Source of the DNA: Paracoccidioides lutzii Pb01
Taxonomy: Eukaryota > Ascomycota > Eurotiomycetes > Onygenales > Ajellomycetaceae
Assembly (NCBI RefSeq): GCF_000150705.2
Contig: NW_015440975.1
Span: 127,539 to 191,538, forward strand
Direction of reading: 5' to 3'
DNA length: 64,000 bases
This document shows positions 59,331-64,000 of the stretch, one piece after another. The position numbers and the translations under genes are program-made. The notes beneath the pieces were generated by a model. That model was not told the origin of the DNA. It saw nothing but the letters and a program-made list of their open reading frames with translations, and made no database searches. The first letter of the stretch is position 1. Every line of letters begins with the position of its first letter.

Positions 59331-60780
59331 CTTCCTGGGTGGATCTTCTGGCAAAGTGCGAGAACAAGAGCAGGAGGGGCAGGGTTTACAGGAGCCAGGG
59401 GATGAAGGTGTGCCAGATATTTTTCCCGGATGAGTTGTGGACTATGTTGCCCTGGTTGGGGCTTTGACTCTGGCTACCGCGGGTGAGGATGGCGAGTGGA
59501 TCCGTGTGTATATTTGGGCCAGAATATCGTTCTTTCAACATGGTTATTGCCCAGATAATGGAAATGATGATCAGGTCGATACGCGTTAGTTTGTTTGCTT
59601 TGGAAAATAATTGATATATCATGATATGGTGTTTTGAGAGGCCGGATATGGCATGACATGACATGGGTGGGTATTGGTTATTGGTCAAAATGGGCTTTTG
59701 TTCGGTGGTGCGTTGTTTTGCCTTTTTCTGGTCGTTTGTGCTGCTCCGCCAACGGGCGTGGGCTGCGCTTGATGGGGGGACGATGGGTCATACTGTTTCT
59801 TTTGATTTTTCCCTGGATCGTTTCGATTTATTCTGCTTCTTTGTTCTTCGATTTAATATCGGTGCTGTTGTACGGAGTACGAATATATAACTTTCTTTTA
59901 TGTTCAATGCCCAGATTGTCTGTATTGTTTTTGTTCTTTTGTGTCTGTCTTATTCTGATCTTGTATATCTCTGGGGGTGTTAACATGATTAGGAATTCAA
60001 ACATGATGAAACTACCTCTTCACTTCAGGTTCCACGTCTCCCCCGGTCTCGGTGCCGAACCACTCGGGTCTCCCGCTCGCATGGTCTTATCGCGCCGAGA
60101 TCGAGGGGGATGCAGGGCTCATACCCCGCCAGACACTGAATGCATATATTTGCAGATACCATACTTTTCCGTCGATTGTAGACCGGTCTCGATTGGATCA
60201 TCAACAGTAACAGCACATTAACTGGAACCCTAGCACTATCAGACATTCAGCATATGCAATCGTAACTCCATCGACGCCACATCGCGCGCGGAGTGCGGAA
60301 GAAGAAAAATCAAAAATATCTCAAGGAGAAACTTTATGATGTCTCTCTATCTATACATGACCTAACTGTAGATATGCAGAGCTGCCTATATTACATATCC
60401 ATATCGTGTATTACTGAGTGCTGGTTCCAACCAACCAGGTTGAATTAATTGAGGAATTGAAGACGACAGCCCCCTGGCTATCTATGCATCTGTGATATCC
60501 AGCGCAGAAGTAAAACGCAGGATAGTGGGCTAGATCAGGATGTAACCAGATGTTGCTCTAAATAGATTTGAAAGGAGTTGAGGGAGGGACACAAGTAGGT
60601 GAGTTCTGGCGTAAGCAGGGTGATGTCAATGCGGGGTTTTATCATATGTGTTATTTGTTTCCCTTCTGCAGAATCTCATTACCCTCCATCCCTTGGACGA
60701 ATGACATAGAAGCAATTAGACGAAGGCATGGTCGTTCCTTCGGGGTTAGGCATGACGGCATGCAGAAACCAGAAGAACTG

Positions 60781-60825
<45 letters not shown>

Positions 60826-61586
60826 GATCGTCCACATTGATGTTTTCAAGGGGTAAAAAATGAAGGTGGGAGGCCCCAATGTTACAAAGAAAACTGGCTA
60901 GACGTTCGCTGTACTATACGGGATGTTCGTCGGGCACCAAAGTGACTTGAAGCTGGGGAAAGGAAGGAAGATTGTATTCGGTGACCGGGATGACTTGTGA
61001 AGTACATGAAACTGCAAACAGACAGTGGAGAGAGTGAAAGTTTGGCGATCAGGATATATTTGTCTCTAGATATTCTAGTGCTTCTTCTACATGATGAGCG
61101 GATGAAGGAGGATACTCGTTGCGGCTTGGAACGAGGTTGAGATGAGTCGGGAGAAAATGACGTAGGCGGCTGAAGTGAAAGTATCACATGGTTGAAAAAG
61201 ATCAGCGCTCAGAACGCTTGGACCACATTTACCAACTTCTTATATAATCGTCCGGAGCCTCGGCACTGCCCGTCCCGAAAGCTTAATCCTCTCCCCTAAA
61301 CGCTGCAGCTGAAGAGAAGTCATCATTGAAAAAAAAAATAAAAAATAATAATAATAATACTTTTACGAGGAGACGATATGTCTCTGCAGCAGTTATAGCA
61401 ATGTCAACAATGTCTCTTCACGATTTATGATCTTATTCCTCCCATCTGTGCTTTGGCTCTCTTCTTTCCGATTCCCAGACTTTTTTCTACCCTCTGAGGG
61501 GTATGCCACAGCTTCGTTAATAGTTTTCATCAACCCGTATATCTGACAGTTGTGTACAGGAATCGGATTCTCTCACTCTCCCAGCC
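59331..61586. other. Intergenic region upstream of RPC2
   Basis: No supported gene. The region holds (AAT)n at 60785-60823 and (AAT)4 near 61346-61357. The frame at 59634-60221 is cysteine- and hydrophobe-rich by chance composition and has no domain. A C/T-rich leader (61460-61586) precedes RPC2. Confidence 0.4.
60785..60823. repeat. (AAT)13 microsatellite
   Basis: About 13 uninterrupted units in intergenic DNA. Confidence 0.85.
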
Positions 61587-64000
61587 ATGCCCGGAAGTCC
61601 CATGAGACGAAAACGTGCTGCGCATGCAACGCTGTCCAAGACACCTGCGACTGCCGCTACAGCTGCTCCCCCCGCCGCCGCCAATGTGCAGACGACGACG
61701 GAATCGCACCAGCATGATCACTCACATGCCAACAAGGTGAAGGGAAGGGCTGATGTATGACATTCTACTACTATTACAGTAGGCCAAATGAAATAATATG
61801 TAGGTTGACTAATCAAACATTGAATCCATACAGGACTTCGATACCCTGCTGAAGCCATTCTACTACACCAAATCTCTCACTGATCCGATAAACACGGCCA
61901 AGGATAAATGGAACTTATTACCTGCCTTTCTCAAGGTTAAGGGCTTAGTTAAGCAACATATTGATTCATATAATTACTTTGTCGAGGTCCAATTGAAGAA
62001 GATCGTGCAGGCTAGCGCAGAGATTCGTAGCGATGTCGATCCGAATTTCTATATTAGGTAGTTTCACACCTTTAAATATGTTATCACACCTGCGGTAGGT
62101 CATCCGCTAAAACTTCGCATTATGTTTTTCGGGTTTTAGATTCCACGACATCTACCTGGGCACGCCCCGACGAGCTGACGAAGAGCAAGACTCCAACTTC
62201 AATGCAGCGTCCACAATCACCCCGAACGAATGCAGACTGCGCGATATGACCTATGCAAGCCCGATCCTGGTAGATTTCGAGTATGTTCGTGGTAGGCAAC
62301 GGGTCAAGCGGAATGGGACAGCCATTGGTCGAATGCCAGTTATGCTCCGCAGCTCTAAGTGCGTGTTGTCGAATAAGTCCGAGGCTGAGATGCAGCTTTT
62401 GCAAGAGTGCCCACTTGACCCCGGCGGGTATTTTATTGTCAATGGCACGGAGAAGGTTATTTTGGTTCAGGAGCAGTTGAGTAAGAATCGGGTTATTGTG
62501 GAGACGGACTTGAAGAAAGAAATTGTTCAGGCTTCAGTCACTAGGTGTGTGATACCTCTCATTTCCTCCCTGTTTCTCTATTTCCTCCCTCTTTCTTATT
62601 CGTAGACTTGTTGCTCTAACAGTTGACTCATAGCTCTTCAAACGAACGAAAGTCGAAGAGTTACATCATTCTTAAGAAGGAGCGGATTTATGTGAGACAT
62701 AACGTTCTCAACGAAGATGTTCCAATCGTCATTCTTCTGAAAGCGATGGGGATTCAATCTGACAAAGAGATGTTGCTTCTTGTTGCTGGCATCGACAGCA
62801 CGTATCAGGAAGATTTTGCCATTAACTTCGAGGAGGCGGTGAAGCTGGGTATATATACCCAGCATCAGGCGCTGGAATATATCGGGAGCAGAATCAAGAT
62901 CAACCGAAAACCAAATAATTTTGGCGTTATCCGTCGTAACTATGTCCAGGAAGCCATCGAAGCGATATCTTCGGTTATTATCTCGCATGTTGTTGTGGAG
63001 AACCTCAACTTCCGTCCCAAGGCTCTATACGTCGCGCACATGGCTCGACGTGTCTTGATGGCAAAGCATGATCCAAGTCTTGTAGACGATCGAGATTATG
63101 TGGGTAACAAACGGCTGGAACTGGCTGGCCAGCTTCTGTCATTGTTATTTGAGGATCTATTCAAGAAGTTCCAGTTCGACATAAAAATGAATATCGATAA
63201 AGTTCTGAAGAAACCCGTGCGGACGGAACAGTTTGACGCATATGGGGTCGTCGCCATACATGGTAATCACATCACCCAAGGGATGAACCGGGCCATCTCA
63301 ACTGGTAACTGGAGTCTGAAGCGGTTCCGCATGGAACGCGCAGGTGTTACACACGTATTGAGTCGACTAAGTTACATCGCGGCGTTGGGTATGATGACCC
63401 GTATATCGAGTCAGTTTGAAAAGACTCGCAAAGTATCCGGGCCTCGAGCTCTACAACCGTCGCAGTTTGGCATGCTGTGTCCGTCCGATACACCTGAAGG
63501 CGAGGCTTGTGGTCTTGTCAAGAATTTAGCCCTCATGACGCATATCACTACTAACGACGAGGAGGAACCTGTGAGGAAACTGATCTTCGCCCTCGGCGCT
63601 GAAGATGTCCAGACTGTCGGTGGGCGTGAGCTGCATGGCCAGGGAACTTATATTGTATTCCTTAACGGATCCCCCATCGCGTTAACGCGACGACCCAAAT
63701 TTTTCCTACATTCCTTCCGACGGTTGCGTCGGACGGGACGGGTTTCGGAATTCATCAGCGTGTTCATCAATCACCACCAAAGAGCAGTGCACATCGCGAC
63801 GGATGATGGACGCATATGTCGTCCGCTAATCATTGTCGAAGACGGGAAATCCAGAGTCCAAGCCCGTCATCTTCGCGCACTAAGGAGTGGATCGATGGAA
63901 TTCGATGACTTCTTGGCCCACGGGCTCGTAGAGTATCTGGATTGTAATGAAGAGAATGACTCAAATATTGCCGTCTATGAAAATGACATCGTTGACAGCA
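61587..64000 (+). CDS. RET1: RNA polymerase III second-largest subunit, 5' part
   Basis: RPC2 (yeast Ret1) forms half of the Pol III catalytic centre for 5S rRNA, tRNA and U6. Exons: 61587-61736, 61834-62057, 62140-62544, 62634 to the window edge; phases agree, about 715 of roughly 1150 residues are present. A poly-Ala/Thr N-terminal tail (ATAATAAPPAAANV) precedes the conserved LLKPFYYTKSLTDPINTA, VKGLVKQHIDSYNYFVEVQL, and YIRFHDIYLGTPRRADEEQD. Hallmarks include the Rpb2-type GGYFIVNGTEKVILVQEQLS and CPSDTPEGEACGLVKNLALM. It continues past 64000. Confidence 0.97.

Noticed and set aside
1..64000. tRNA, 5S rRNA and CRISPR arrays
   Set aside because: I looked for T-loop motifs such as ggttcgaatcc and for 5S-like text and found none convincing. 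Tandem repeats present are microsatellites, not spaced direct repeats, and CRISPR is not expected in fungi.

Overview
This window is nuclear DNA of a filamentous ascomycete. Genes have short GT-AG introns, pyrimidine-rich leaders, long A/T homopolymers and Myb, PUF and mitochondrial genes typical of Pezizomycotina. The gene set, the FunK1 and DUF3435 relics, the pogo element and the complete loss of CpG in a repeat point to Eurotiomycetes, most likely Onygenales (Ajellomycetaceae-like). That placement is inference. A 79-base N gap lies at 55182-55260.

Layout. 1-8 kb is gene-poor: fossil coding fragments plus a 1.85 kb pogo/Fot1-type DNA transposon (5786-7636) that seems to sit inside the intron of a NACHT-like gene relic. 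9-31.3 kb is a housekeeping block: COX5 (-), an ADF/cofilin-like gene (-), HSP60 (-), a Myb/SANT-like regulator (-), ATP15 (+), MAK10/NAA35 (+), ORC5 (-) and HOM2 (+). I resolved nearly all their exons; frames and intron phases agree. 33.0-33.5 kb holds a four-exon gene for a 77-residue secreted six-cysteine peptide that I cannot assign to a family. 33.9-45.5 kb is an accessory, decayed island: LTR-like repeats in inverted orientation, a FunK1 kinase pseudogene, a DUF3435 (tyrosine recombinase / Starship-captain superfamily) pseudogene, and a 1.8 kb nearly pure A+T tract. 47.5-51.9 kb is a nine-exon Pumilio-family gene. 51.9-57.9 kb is a gene desert with the assembly gap. 57.9-59.4 kb is a relic resembling the fungal DUF7924 family. 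61.6 kb to the right edge is the first ~715 residues of the second-largest subunit of RNA polymerase III.

Functional links. COX5, ATP15 and HSP60 serve the mitochondrion (respiration, ATP synthesis, protein folding). ORC5, RPC2, the Myb-like protein and the PUF protein serve replication, transcription and RNA control. MAK10 is the anchor subunit of the NatC acetyltransferase and HOM2 is in the aspartate pathway. They are not an operon or a metabolic cluster. The accessory segments show two decay signatures: total CpG loss in the pogo copy, and near-total A+T in the 43.7-45.5 kb tract. Both fit repeat-directed C-to-T mutation. The candidates for something undescribed are the secreted cysteine-rich peptide gene, the possible decayed captain-bearing island, and the TE-in-intron structure.
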